This document shows, one piece after another, positions 40,157 through 49,417 of a DNA stretch of 64,000 nt. Position 1 is the first letter of the stretch. Each line of letters begins with the position of its first letter. The stretch is from Burkholderia sp. S171 (GTDB taxonomy: Bacteria; Pseudomonadota; Gammaproteobacteria; Burkholderiales; Burkholderiaceae): contig NZ_LMUF01000007.1 in NCBI RefSeq assembly GCF_009766085.1, forward strand, positions 426,504 to 490,503, read 5' to 3'. Below the pieces are notes generated by a model. It had not been told where the DNA came from, made no database searches, and saw only the letters and a program-made list of their open reading frames with translations. The translations under genes were made by a program, and so were the position numbers.

Positions 40157-40741
40157 ATGATCGATCGTTCGGGTTTTATTCAGGTTGGCTGGTCTACGCA
40201 AGCTCGTGTGATTGCTGCAGGCGCTGTCATGGCGCTGCTGGCCTGCGTGGTTGAACCGGCAGCTCATGCGACACCCAGCATCAAGGTGCTGTCGGAAGTC
40301 GCCAACGACGGACCGATCAAATATACGGTGAAGATGGCGTCGAAGAACTGGGGCAATGCGCAGGAAACGCGCACGATCCGCTCGGGCCAGACGGATGACT
40401 TCACATGGCAAAGCAAGCCGGCCGGCGGTTCGCAGAACGTCCCGGATGCATGTCCGGACGTGGATTCCATCCGCAACGCAAGCGGCACGACGGTGCGTCA
40501 GGTGAAGATCCGTTTCGCGGCGGTGGTCGCCAATAGCGGGGACGCCGACGTCCAGTTGAGCTTCCAGGGCCACACGCCGCGCCCGGCGAGCGCCGTTACC
40601 GTGGGCGGCAAGAAGCTTCAATGTCCCACCGATAACTTCTTCAGCCAGCTCGTCCATTTCACGATGCCCACCGGTGGCGCCGACAAGAGCGTCACACTCA
40701 GCGACGGTACGAAACTCACGATCAGCGCAAGCCGCAAGTAG
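40157..40741 (+). CDS. Exported protein of unknown function
   Basis: Protein of 194 aa with a basic N-terminus and a hydrophobic signal segment (VIAAGAVMALLACVVEPAAHA, close to the 20-residue limit here) ending in an AHA cleavage site. The mature part opens TPSIKVLSEVANDGPIKYTV and is rich in beta-type segments, with two Cys (DACPDVD and LQCPTDNF) that could pair. A strong GGAGGGGG at 40142-40149 precedes the ATG. I do not recognise the domain; a small periplasmic protein is likely. Confidence 0.75.
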   Translation: MIDRSGFIQVGWSTQARVIAAGAVMALLACVVEPAAHATPSIKVLSEVANDGPIKYTVKMASKNWGNAQETRTIRSGQTDDFTWQSKPAGGSQNVPDACPDVDSIRNASGTTVRQVKIRFAAVVANSGDADVQLSFQGHTPRPASAVTVGGKKLQCPTDNFFSQLVHFTMPTGGADKSVTLSDGTKLTISASRK

Positions 40742-40960
40742 CGTCGCTTGGCGAGGTTAGCGGGGTTGACAATTCGCATCTGCAATTTGAGGCTGCGCAG
40801 CGCGTGTTGGAACGCGCTCGCTCCAGCCGGTCCGCGCCTTTCCCATCTGGCACGTTTTCTGCAACGCGATAACGGCCATGCGTCTATCGGCGCGTGTTAA
40901 TCGTTGTTAGCCGTTTATCCCGTGACGCCGTCTGAGCGGCTTTCGGAAAGGTCATTCGCG

Positions 40961-41887
40961 ATGCCACACATGATCTGGAAAGGCGCGATCAGCTTTGGGC
41001 TGGTCCACGTCCCTGTGCAGCTGTATCCGGCGACGCAGTCGGAGAAGGTTGGCTTCAACCTGCTCGACAAGCGCTCGATGGACCCTATCGGCTATAAGCA
41101 ATTTAACAAGAACACCGGTAAGGACGTCACGCGTGACAACATCGTGCGCGGCTTCGAGTACGAGAAGGGTAAATACGTCGTGATGAGCGACGCCGAGATT
41201 CGCTCGGCCAATCCTGAATCGACGCAGACCGTGGACATCCTCGCGTTCGTCGAAGCGCCCGAAATTTCGTTTCTCTCCCTCGATACCCCTTATTACCTCG
41301 CACCCGATCGCAAGGGCGAGAAGGTGTATGCGTTGTTGCGCGACGCGCTGAAGGCGTCGGGGAGAGTCGGGATAGCGAACGTTGTTCTGCACAACAAACA
41401 GCATCTGGCCGCGCTGATTCCGGTGGGTCCTGCGCTGGCGCTCAACACGTTGCGCTGGGCGGATGAAGTGCGCGAATTCGATGACTTCAAGTTTCCCGAT
41501 GAGAACTCCAAGAAGGCGGGGGTATCGCCGAAAGAACTTGAGATGGCGCAGCGATTAATCGATGACATGAGCGATACGTGGAACCCGCACGATTATCACG
41601 ACACGTTCCGCGAAGACATCATGGCGCTCGTCAACAAGAAGGTTAAGGAAGGGCATACGGAGGAAGTGTCGGAGGTCGAAGAGGGCTCGCCGCGCAAGGC
41701 ATCGGCGGAAATTCTCGATTTGTCCGAACTGCTGAAGCGGAGTTTGAAGAAAGGGAAGCCGACGAGACGCGGCGCTAAAACCGGCAACAGCGCCGGCAGC
41801 GCCGAGGACGACACGGCTGACGCCGATGCTGCGGAACCGGCGGCCAAACCCGCACGCAAGACAGCAACGCGCCGCAAACGCGCTTGA
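40961..41887 (+). CDS. ku: DNA end-binding protein Ku
   Basis: Bacterial Ku homodimer subunit of 308 aa that binds broken DNA ends and recruits LigD. The family start MIWKGAISFGLVHVPVQLYP, the GYKQFN motif and the core segment LALNTLRWADEVREFDD are clear. The C-terminus is a Lys/Arg-rich tail, as in Ku proteins that engage LigD. ligD starts 68 bp downstream. Confidence 0.96.
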   Translation: MPHMIWKGAISFGLVHVPVQLYPATQSEKVGFNLLDKRSMDPIGYKQFNKNTGKDVTRDNIVRGFEYEKGKYVVMSDAEIRSANPESTQTVDILAFVEAPEISFLSLDTPYYLAPDRKGEKVYALLRDALKASGRVGIANVVLHNKQHLAALIPVGPALALNTLRWADEVREFDDFKFPDENSKKAGVSPKELEMAQRLIDDMSDTWNPHDYHDTFREDIMALVNKKVKEGHTEEVSEVEEGSPRKASAEILDLSELLKRSLKKGKPTRRGAKTGNSAGSAEDDTADADAAEPAAKPARKTATRRKRA

Positions 41888-41955
41888 ACCTGTAGTCGCG
41901 CGTTGTGTCGCGCGTTGGTTCACCCTCTACACGCACCCCGAAAAGCGATCCGCCG

Positions 41956-44874
41956 ATGGCCGATAAACTGGATACCTATCAGCGCATGAGGCGCTTCAAC
42001 CAGACGCCTGAGCCATCCGGTCAGGCGGCTGATAAGGCCAAGACCCGGCGCGCTTCGAAAAAGGCTCAGGCGAATGCGCTTTCGTTCGTCATCCAGGAAC
42101 ACGACGCCCGGCGTCTTCATTACGACTTTCGTCTCGAACTCGACGGCACGCTGAAATCCTGGGCCGTACCGAAAGGGCCGAGTCTCGATCCATCGGTGAA
42201 ACGGCTGGCCGTGCATGTGGAAGATCATCCGATTGATTACGGCTCATTCGAAGGCAGTATTCCCGAGGGAAATTACGGCGCGGGCAGCGTGATTGTGTGG
42301 GATCGCGGGACGTGGGAGCCGCAGGCCGGCAGCATCGACGAAGCCCGTGAAACGTATGCGAAAGGCAAGCTCAAGTTCATCCTGCACGGCGACAAGCTGC
42401 ACGGCGGCTGGACGCTCGTACGCAGCAACATGCGTGGCAACAGCGACAAAGAGCAATGGCTGCTGATCAAGGAGCGCGACGATGAAGCTCGCAACGAGGC
42501 CGACTACGACGTGCTGCTCAAGCAACCCGGCAGCGTAATGAGCGACTCGCTCGGAGCGCGTACGAAGAGTGGTGAAGTGCGTGAGAGGACCGAGCGAAAG
42601 ACCGCTGCCAAGGTGAGCAAAACGACGAGCAAAACCAAGGCCGCACCATCCCCGAAGCGGCCCGCGGTGAAGGATCAAGGCAACAGCCCTGAGCGGCCAC
42701 GGCCGGATATCGTGGCGAACCGCAGCGGGGAATCGCTGCGAACGCTTGCTGACAACCCCGCAATCCAGGACGCTGTACGCGCCAAGCTTCCTGCAACCAT
42801 GAAGCCACAACTCGCGACCCTCGTGGACACCGCGCCATCGAGCGATGACTGGTCGTACGAAATCAAATTCGATGGTTATCGGATCCTCGTGCGCATCGAT
42901 CGCGAGGCTGCATCGAAAGGGACATCCACACAGATCTTCACGCGCAACGGCCATGACTGGACCAGCAAGTTCAGCCGTCAGGTCAAGGCGCTGAGCCAGC
43001 TCGATGTGGAAAGCGCGTGGCTCGACGGCGAGGCGGTCGTGCTCGACGACAACGACCTGCCCAGCTTCCAGAAACTGCAGAACGCCTTCGACGCCAATCG
43101 TCCGCAAGATATCGCCGTCTATTTCTTCGATATCCCCTACCTGAACGGCTACGACCTCCGCGGCGTGCCGCTGGTACAGCGGCGCGCGATCTTGGAGGCG
43201 CTGCTGGAACCGGTCGATGACGACGCGCTGCGCTTCTCAGCGGATTTCGAATTCAGCGTCGATGATCTGCTGAAGAGCGCTTGCGACATGGCGCTGGAGG
43301 GGATTATCGGCAAGCGGCGCGACAGCACTTATACGCCGGGGCGGAGCAACGCATGGATCAAGCTTAAATGCCGGCGCCGGCAGGAGTTCGTGATCGGCGG
43401 GTATTCGGAGCCGTCGGGCAGCCGGGGACAGTTTGGCGCCTTGCTTCTGGGTGTTTATGACGCGAACGGCAAGCTGCAATACGCCGGGCGCGTGGGCAGC
43501 GGCTTCGATGCATCGACTCTACGCGATGTCAAAAAGCAACTCGACGCACGCGAGGTCAAGACAATGCCGTTCGCGAGCGCGCCGAAAGAGCGTAGCCGGA
43601 CACCGGTGCATTGGGTCAAGCCGGACCTCGTCGCTGAATGCAATTTCGCTGAATGGACGTCTGAGCGGATTGTGCGGCAAGCGTCGTTCGTCAGTCTGAG
43701 GGACGACAAGCCGGCGCGTGAGATCGTCAAGGAAGTGCCGAAATCGACGAAGGAGGTTGCGTTGGACGATGACAACGATGAGGACAAAAAGCCAGCGAAA
43801 AAACCAGCGGCGAAAGGCGCCGCGAAAGCGACCCGTGCAGTGAAAGCGGCGACCGAGAAAACCTCGGCAAAGACCGCCAATACGGAGAAACCAAATGGCA
43901 AATCGAAGCTGGCTTCCGGGACACCATCAGCGAAGACGGCATCAAAAACAGCCGCTAAAAAAACCACGCGCAGTCCCGCCGGTACCGAGCTGGTAGCAGG
44001 CGTGAAGATCAGTCATCCCGATCGTGTGATCGATCCCTCCACAGGCACTCGCAAGCTCGATCTCGCCCTCTACTACGAGTCCGTCGCGCCGTGGATGCTG
44101 CCGCATCTGAAAGACCGGCCGGTGTCGCTGGTGCGTGCACCGGAGGATATCGGCGGCGAGCTGTTCTTTCAGAAGCACAGCGAGAAGCTGACCATTCCTA
44201 ACGTCAAGCAGCATCCGGGCATCGATCCGGGTCACCCGGCGCTCATCACGATAGAAAACGTCGGCGCGCTGGTGGGCGCGGCGCAAATGGGCACGATCGA
44301 GATGCACACCTGGAATGCGCTGGCGGCCAAACTTGAGAAGCCCGACAGGATGGTCTTCGATCTTGATCCAGGCGAAGGCCTCGGCTGGGACCGGATGCAG
44401 GAGGCCGCGCGTTTGACGCATGAATTGCTGACCGAACTCGGTCTCGAATCTTTCTGCAAGACGAGCGGCGGCAAGGGCCTGCACGTGGTCGTTCCGCTTA
44501 CGCCTCAGGCTGGCTGGGACGAAGTGAAGGGGTTCTCACAGGCGGTCGCGCAGCATATGGCCAGCGCGCTGCCCAAGTATTTCTCCGCGAAGATGGGCAA
44601 GCAGAATCGCCGGGACAAGATATTCGTTGACTACTTGCGCAACAACCGGGGGTCGAGCACGGTCGCCGCGTTCTCGCTACGCGCGCGGCCTGGCATGGGG
44701 GCGTCGGTTCCTATCGGCTGGGATGAACTCGATGCCACCACGAGCGGCGATCAGTGGAATATCGGCAACCTGCATAAGCGCCTCGACGTACTCAAAACCG
44801 ATCCGTGGAGCCAGTACCCGAAAACTCGGCAACGCATCACCGCGGCCATGAAGAAGCGGCTCGATATCAAGTGA
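41956..44874 (+). CDS. ligD: Multidomain NHEJ DNA ligase LigD
   Basis: 972-aa enzyme with the order phosphoesterase-ligase-polymerase. The N-terminal 3'-phosphoesterase shows HDARRLHYDFRLELDG and WAVPKGPS; the ATP-dependent ligase has nucleotidyl-lysine Lys304 in EIKFDGYRI; the C-terminal primase-like polymerase contains VFDLDPGEGLGWD and KTSGGKGLHVVVPL. Two long Lys/Ala-rich linkers (~205-265 and ~595-670) separate the domains. ATG 41956 is used. With Ku it forms the complete bacterial end-joining machine. Confidence 0.96.
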   Translation: MADKLDTYQRMRRFNQTPEPSGQAADKAKTRRASKKAQANALSFVIQEHDARRLHYDFRLELDGTLKSWAVPKGPSLDPSVKRLAVHVEDHPIDYGSFEGSIPEGNYGAGSVIVWDRGTWEPQAGSIDEARETYAKGKLKFILHGDKLHGGWTLVRSNMRGNSDKEQWLLIKERDDEARNEADYDVLLKQPGSVMSDSLGARTKSGEVRERTERKTAAKVSKTTSKTKAAPSPKRPAVKDQGNSPERPRPDIVANRSGESLRTLADNPAIQDAVRAKLPATMKPQLATLVDTAPSSDDWSYEIKFDGYRILVRIDREAASKGTSTQIFTRNGHDWTSKFSRQVKALSQLDVESAWLDGEAVVLDDNDLPSFQKLQNAFDANRPQDIAVYFFDIPYLNGYDLRGVPLVQRRAILEALLEPVDDDALRFSADFEFSVDDLLKSACDMALEGIIGKRRDSTYTPGRSNAWIKLKCRRRQEFVIGGYSEPSGSRGQFGALLLGVYDANGKLQYAGRVGSGFDASTLRDVKKQLDAREVKTMPFASAPKERSRTPVHWVKPDLVAECNFAEWTSERIVRQASFVSLRDDKPAREIVKEVPKSTKEVALDDDNDEDKKPAKKPAAKGAAKATRAVKAATEKTSAKTANTEKPNGKSKLASGTPSAKTASKTAAKKTTRSPAGTELVAGVKISHPDRVIDPSTGTRKLDLALYYESVAPWMLPHLKDRPVSLVRAPEDIGGELFFQKHSEKLTIPNVKQHPGIDPGHPALITIENVGALVGAAQMGTIEMHTWNALAAKLEKPDRMVFDLDPGEGLGWDRMQEAARLTHELLTELGLESFCKTSGGKGLHVVVPLTPQAGWDEVKGFSQAVAQHMASALPKYFSAKMGKQNRRDKIFVDYLRNNRGSSTVAAFSLRARPGMGASVPIGWDELDATTSGDQWNIGNLHKRLDVLKTDPWSQYPKTRQRITAAMKKRLDIK

Positions 44875-44934
44875 ACGAAGGGCAAGATCACCGCATAACG
44901 ATCACCGCATTACGCTGACGACAACGAGGTTGCA

Positions 44935-45231
44935 ATGACCCATCAAGGTAAGACATCAAACGCCGACGCCGACACGCGCCAAGGTCCGGCGCAGGACGGA
45001 CGTGAACTGCAAAGCAAGCATCCGGCCCAGCAAAAACACGATGACGGAGCGGCCGCGCCGCTGCCGCACGAGACCGATCAAAGTCCCGCGTCGCAGCAGG
45101 AAGAGGAACCGCGTGAAGTCGGCGAGCAGGCGCATGAAGACCTGGAGCGTGGCTTACAGGACACGGACCGGCGCGGCGGCGCGGAGTATCAGGAGCGCAC
45201 GCAAACCGGCGGTCGCCCGGGACCAGAGTAG
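44935..45231 (+). CDS. Small hydrophilic hypothetical protein downstream of ligD
   Basis: Protein of 98 aa, almost entirely charged or polar (Gln, Glu, Asp, Arg, His) with no hydrophobic core, probably disordered. It starts 60 bp after ligD, with CGAGGT 6 bases before the ATG, and has the codon use of its neighbours, which supports a real gene. It may be co-transcribed with ku-ligD. No known family was recognised. Confidence 0.65.
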   Translation: MTHQGKTSNADADTRQGPAQDGRELQSKHPAQQKHDDGAAAPLPHETDQSPASQQEEEPREVGEQAHEDLERGLQDTDRRGGAEYQERTQTGGRPGPE

Positions 45232-45634
45232 CAAGCGCAAGCCGTGACGTGGCGGCGCCGATCGTTGCCCGTGGTCAACAAAGCGCCTCTTGCGTAGAAT
45301 GGGCGCGCGGCGTTGGAGAACTGTGCGGCCTCGTGCGAGCCAAGCTGAGAAAGGCGTTCACTCCTATCGGCTGCAGTTGTTTCTACCATTTTTGCGTGCG
45401 TATCGACCGGCGTATCGGTAATCGATGCCGAACCGGCGCGGAGTTCAGCGCGAGCCACGAGTGCTCGATGTCCCGTCTGCCGCAGTGCTGTGCCGGTCTA
45501 CGCCGCAGCCACAACGACCTGTAGCAACGCCGTACGCCGGGTTCACAGTGGTTCCCGGCATCCGGTATCCGGCATTCGGATCAACATTGCGGCATTCGCG
45601 CGGCCAAACCCGCGGAAAACCTATTGAATGGATC
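45232..45634. other. Intergenic region upstream of the heme oxygenase gene
   Basis: No supported gene. The heme oxygenase frame stays open upstream to about 45425, but that part lacks family similarity. No clear repeat or promoter hexamer pair was found. Confidence 0.5.
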
Positions 45635-46234
45635 ATGCAATACGATCTCCTGTCCCGTCTGAAAAACGAAACTGCCGAGTGTCATACACGGCTGGAAAAC
45701 GCACTGGATCTGATGCGTCTTGAGTGGTCGCGGGAGGACTATGTGGCCTTGCTCGAGGGCTTTTACGGATACGTCGCGCCCTGGGAGGATGCGGTGGCGA
45801 CTTTTCTGCCCGAGCGTCTGCGCGACTTTTTCGAAGAGCGTCGCAAGGCGTCGCTGCTCGCGTCGGACCTGGCGCTCCTGAGCGGCGATAACGACCGCGC
45901 GAGCAGCGTGACGAAAATTGAACAGCTTCCTGCGATGGACGGCATCGGCCGCGTTTTCGGTTCCATGTACGTGATGGAGGGATCGACGCTAGGAGGGCGC
46001 TTTATCGCGCCACACGTTGCGGCATTGTTCGGTCTGCAAAGCGGCTCCGGCAATGCTTATTTTGAAGCTTATGGATTGCGCACGGGCAGCATGTGGAAAG
46101 CGTTCCGCGAGACCGCGAGCGCAAACGTGCCGCCTGAGCAGCACGACGAAGCGGTGGATGCCGCGATCGCCACGTTCGACGGGTTGCACGGCTGGCTCGG
46201 GGAAGTCCGCACAAGCTGCGGGGCGACGGCATGA
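45635..46234 (+). CDS. bphO: Biliverdin-producing heme oxygenase (BphO-type)
   Basis: Heme oxygenase of 199 aa. The proximal heme ligand is His17 in NETAECHTRLENAL, and the distal-helix glycines appear in YVMEGSTLGGRFIAPHV. It opens heme to biliverdin, the chromophore of bacteriophytochromes. Its stop overlaps the start of the bacteriophytochrome gene (ATGA), so enzyme and photoreceptor are made together. ATG 45635 gives a normal family N-terminus. Confidence 0.94.
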   Translation: MQYDLLSRLKNETAECHTRLENALDLMRLEWSREDYVALLEGFYGYVAPWEDAVATFLPERLRDFFEERRKASLLASDLALLSGDNDRASSVTKIEQLPAMDGIGRVFGSMYVMEGSTLGGRFIAPHVAALFGLQSGSGNAYFEAYGLRTGSMWKAFRETASANVPPEQHDEAVDAAIATFDGLHGWLGEVRTSCGATA

Positions 46235-48735
46235 GCAGTGGGGCAGAGCCAATGGCACCGGACCCGGCGGCCATGCGCGGGCAAGATGATCCCGGCGTAT
46301 CGAGTCCGGATTTGAAGGGCGCCGCACCTGCGGATCGGGACGCGCTATCCGCCTCAGAAACGGGCCGCCGGACATTCACGGCGGGCGGGACGGGCGCGGC
46401 GAACGCTCAGTGCGATGCCGAACCCATCCACATTCCCGGCGGGATCCAGCCGCACGGTTATCTGTTGTGCCTCTCCAGCACACTTACCATCGTCCAGGCC
46501 AGCGAAAATGTCGCGGCGCTCGTGGGCTGTCCAGTGGAACAAGTGCTGGGCAAACCGGTGAATGTGGTGATCGGCGCTCCCGCGGCGGCGCGGGTCGCAC
46601 ACGCCGCAACCACGGCCATGCTGGATGAGGCGCCGCTCTATGTCGGCGTGATGGGGAACCCGCTCTTCAGTTTGCGTGAAGCCGCACAGGACCACTTGGC
46701 CACGGAAGCAGACGGCCCTGAACTCGACATCACGATGCATCGGCACGACGGCAACCTGATCGTCGAACTCGAAGTTGCACGGCATTCGAACGCAGACGTG
46801 TTTGCATCGATGTATCCGCTTGTGCGTACTTTCACGCGCAGCCTGCAGGACGTCGGGACCTTGACCGAACTCGGTGACCTGGCCGTGCGCGAAGTGCACG
46901 CAATGACGGGTTTCGGGCGCGTGCTGCTCTACAAATTCGATGACGAGGGCCGTAGCCAGGTGCTGGCCGAGCATATCGAATACGGTTACGCGTCGTTCCT
47001 GAACCAGTTGTTCCCCGCCTCCGATATCCCGCGCCAGGCGCGAGCGTTATATGTGAAACAGCGCGTGAGGCTCGTCGCGAACGCGCACGCGAAAGCCGCG
47101 CGGCTCGTACCTGCCCTGAACCCTGTGACCGGCCGCCCGACCGACCTCACTTATGCCGCGCTGCGCAGCTTCTCGCCAATCCATCTCGAGTACATGCGCA
47201 ACATGGGCACGCATGCGTCGATGTCGGTGTCGCTCGTCGTGCGCGGACAACTCTGGGGCCTGATCTCCTGCCACGACCACGACGCGCGTCTGGTGCCGTT
47301 CGAGGTGCGCGTCGCTATCGAGCACCTTGGGCAGATCGTGTCATTGCAGATCGAGGCAAAGGAGGAGCGGGCCGAGACGGCGTATCTGCTGAGGTTACGA
47401 CGCACGATGTCGCGTCTGTTGGGCGCCCTGGCCGAGCAGGACGACTATCTTTCCGCTCTTAAGTCGTCGCCTGACGATTTGCTGTGCTTCGCCGGATCGA
47501 CGGGTGCCGCGATCGTAGTGGATGGGAAAGCCACGCTCGTGGGTTCCACGCCGGACCCGGAAACGGTGCTCGCGCTCGCGCAGTGGTTGTCGTCGAGCAC
47601 GTCGGGCGTCTACGCGACCGACGCGCTGTCGGAAGCCTGGCCGCGTGCGTCGGGTCATGCGGATACAGCAAGCGGCATCCTGGCCGTGCCAATCTCGCAG
47701 ATTTTTCGCAACTACGTCCTGTGGTTCCGCCCCGAAACCACGCGCACGATCACGTGGGCGGGCGAGCCGGTCAAACGGGCGTCGAGCCAGGACGGCAGCG
47801 TGGCGCCGCGCAAGGACTTTGCGCCGTGGCTTGAAACCGTGCGCAACCGCTCGATTCGCTGGCACCCGGTGGAAATGGAAATTGCGGGTGAATTCCGGCT
47901 GGGCATGCTCAACATCGTGCTGCGTCACGCGGAAGAACTGGCGGAACTCGCGAACGAATTGCGTCGCGCGAACAAGGAGCTCGAAGCGTTTTCGTATTCC
48001 GTTTCGCACGACTTGCGCGCCCCGCTGCGGCATATCGCCGGCTATGGGGATTTGCTGCGGGAAAGCGAAGGCGACAAACTGTCCGAGCGCAGCAAGCGTT
48101 TCCTCAACAACATGCTTGAGTCGGCGCGTTTCGCCGGCGTGCTGGTGGACGACCTGCTCACGTTTTCGCAGATGGGCCGTGCCGCGTTGCGCCCCGTGAA
48201 CGTCGATCTGAACCAGTTGGTGAGATCGGTCGCGCAGGAATTTGGCGCCGAGACAGCGAACCGACAGGTCGAATGGATCATTCCGGAGCTGCCGACGGTG
48301 CCCGGCGATCCGGCGTTCCTGCAGATCGCGTTGCGTAATCTGTTCTCGAACGCGGTGAAATATACGCGCACACGGGAATCGGCGAGAATCGAGTTGTCGG
48401 TGTATTCGACAGCCGATGAATACATCGTCAGCGTGCGCGACAATGGCGTTGGTTTCAATATGAAATACGTGAACAAATTGTTCGGGGTGTTCCAGCGGCT
48501 GCATCGCGCTGAAGAGTTCGACGGCACCGGCATTGGCTTGGCGAATGTGCGCCGGATCATCGAGCGGCACGACGGCCGGACTTGGGCCGAAGGCCGCGAA
48601 GGCGAGGGCGCCGCGTTCCATTTTTCGCTGCCGAAGGTGTTCAGGGCCGACACTGCCGCTACCGACGCTGCGGCCGGCAAGCCGCGCAGGCCGGGGCCGG
48701 CGGCGCCGCCATTACCGCCATCGCCGCAAAACTGA
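46231..48735 (+). CDS. bphP: Bacteriophytochrome sensor histidine kinase
   Basis: Red/far-red photoreceptor kinase of 834 aa: PAS (~60-160), GAF (~185-355), PHY (~370-555), HisKA and HATPase. The likely biliverdin-linking Cys is Cys61 in AQCDAEPIHIPGGIQPHG. The GAF signature is PASDIPRQAR (Asp265), followed by SPIHLEYMRNMGTHASMSV. The PHY tongue reads PRKDF (526-530) where PRxSF is usual. The phospho-acceptor is His593 in SVSHDLRAPLRHI, and an N/G-box ATPase follows. The ~45 residues before the usual N-terminus are Pro/Ala/Gly-rich, so an internal start is possible. Confidence 0.95.
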   Translation: MSSGAEPMAPDPAAMRGQDDPGVSSPDLKGAAPADRDALSASETGRRTFTAGGTGAANAQCDAEPIHIPGGIQPHGYLLCLSSTLTIVQASENVAALVGCPVEQVLGKPVNVVIGAPAAARVAHAATTAMLDEAPLYVGVMGNPLFSLREAAQDHLATEADGPELDITMHRHDGNLIVELEVARHSNADVFASMYPLVRTFTRSLQDVGTLTELGDLAVREVHAMTGFGRVLLYKFDDEGRSQVLAEHIEYGYASFLNQLFPASDIPRQARALYVKQRVRLVANAHAKAARLVPALNPVTGRPTDLTYAALRSFSPIHLEYMRNMGTHASMSVSLVVRGQLWGLISCHDHDARLVPFEVRVAIEHLGQIVSLQIEAKEERAETAYLLRLRRTMSRLLGALAEQDDYLSALKSSPDDLLCFAGSTGAAIVVDGKATLVGSTPDPETVLALAQWLSSSTSGVYATDALSEAWPRASGHADTASGILAVPISQIFRNYVLWFRPETTRTITWAGEPVKRASSQDGSVAPRKDFAPWLETVRNRSIRWHPVEMEIAGEFRLGMLNIVLRHAEELAELANELRRANKELEAFSYSVSHDLRAPLRHIAGYGDLLRESEGDKLSERSKRFLNNMLESARFAGVLVDDLLTFSQMGRAALRPVNVDLNQLVRSVAQEFGAETANRQVEWIIPELPTVPGDPAFLQIALRNLFSNAVKYTRTRESARIELSVYSTADEYIVSVRDNGVGFNMKYVNKLFGVFQRLHRAEEFDGTGIGLANVRRIIERHDGRTWAEGREGEGAAFHFSLPKVFRADTAATDAAAGKPRRPGPAAPPLPPSPQN

Positions 48736-48816
48736 ATGGGTCGGGCGTGACTGATTGCCGAGCGATTGCGAGCGACCGATCCCGCCACCTTTCATTTCAA
48801 CCCGTCATATCGGACC

Positions 48817-49281
48817 ATGCTGAAACCCATTTTGCTTGTCGAAGATAATCCCAGTGATCTCGAACTGACACTCGTGGCGCTTGGCAAAAGCCAGCTTGCC
48901 AATGAAGTGATCGTGGCGCGCGACGGCCAGGAAGCAATCGATTACCTGCGTTGCGAAGGCGAGTGGAGCAGCCGCAATCCAGGCAACCCCGCAGTCATCC
49001 TGCTCGACTTGAAGCTGCCGAAAATCGACGGCCTGGAAGTGCTGGAAACCATCCGCTCCAATGAAACGCTGAAGGCGGTTCCGGTAGTCATGCTGACATC
49101 GTCGCGCGAGGAGCAGGACCTCGTGCGCAGCTACGCGCTCGGCGTGAACGCTTATGTGGTGAAGCCGGTCGAGTTCAACGAATTTGTCCAGGCGATTGCC
49201 GATCTCGGCGTGTTCTGGGCCGTGCTCAACGAGCCACCGCCCGGGTCAATGCGGGTTCGCCGTCAGTCCGCGCCGGAATGA
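48817..49281 (+). CDS. CheY-like response regulator (phytochrome-associated)
   Basis: Single-domain response regulator of 154 aa. Acidic pocket EDNPSD, phospho-acceptor Asp64 in VILLDLKLPKIDGLEVL, Thr/Ser in MLTSSREEQD and Lys in VVKPVEF are all present. The Rcp1-like pattern (LRCEGEWSSR loop before the Asp) is typical of partners of phytochrome kinases. It lies 81 bp after the kinase gene and has no output domain. Confidence 0.93.
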   Translation: MLKPILLVEDNPSDLELTLVALGKSQLANEVIVARDGQEAIDYLRCEGEWSSRNPGNPAVILLDLKLPKIDGLEVLETIRSNETLKAVPVVMLTSSREEQDLVRSYALGVNAYVVKPVEFNEFVQAIADLGVFWAVLNEPPPGSMRVRRQSAPE

Positions 49282-49417
49282 ATCTGGTGCACACTGGCAT
49301 ATTCCTCCTGCACGGTGCCCGGCGTAACGGCCTGGGTCCGCTGGTCCTTTCGTTGTTTTGCCCGATGCGACCTGCCCGGCAGTATCGCGTGCGCTGGTTC
49401 GCCTGAGTGCCCTGACC

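Noticed and set aside
38885..40657. 590-codon minus-strand open frame opposite the oxidoreductase gene
   Set aside because: The plus strand codes for recognisable protein in this stretch, while the antisense product shows no known motif and biased composition.
45425..45634. N-terminal extension of the heme oxygenase from 45425
   Set aside because: The extra 70 residues lack family similarity, and the conserved N-terminal helix starts at 45635.
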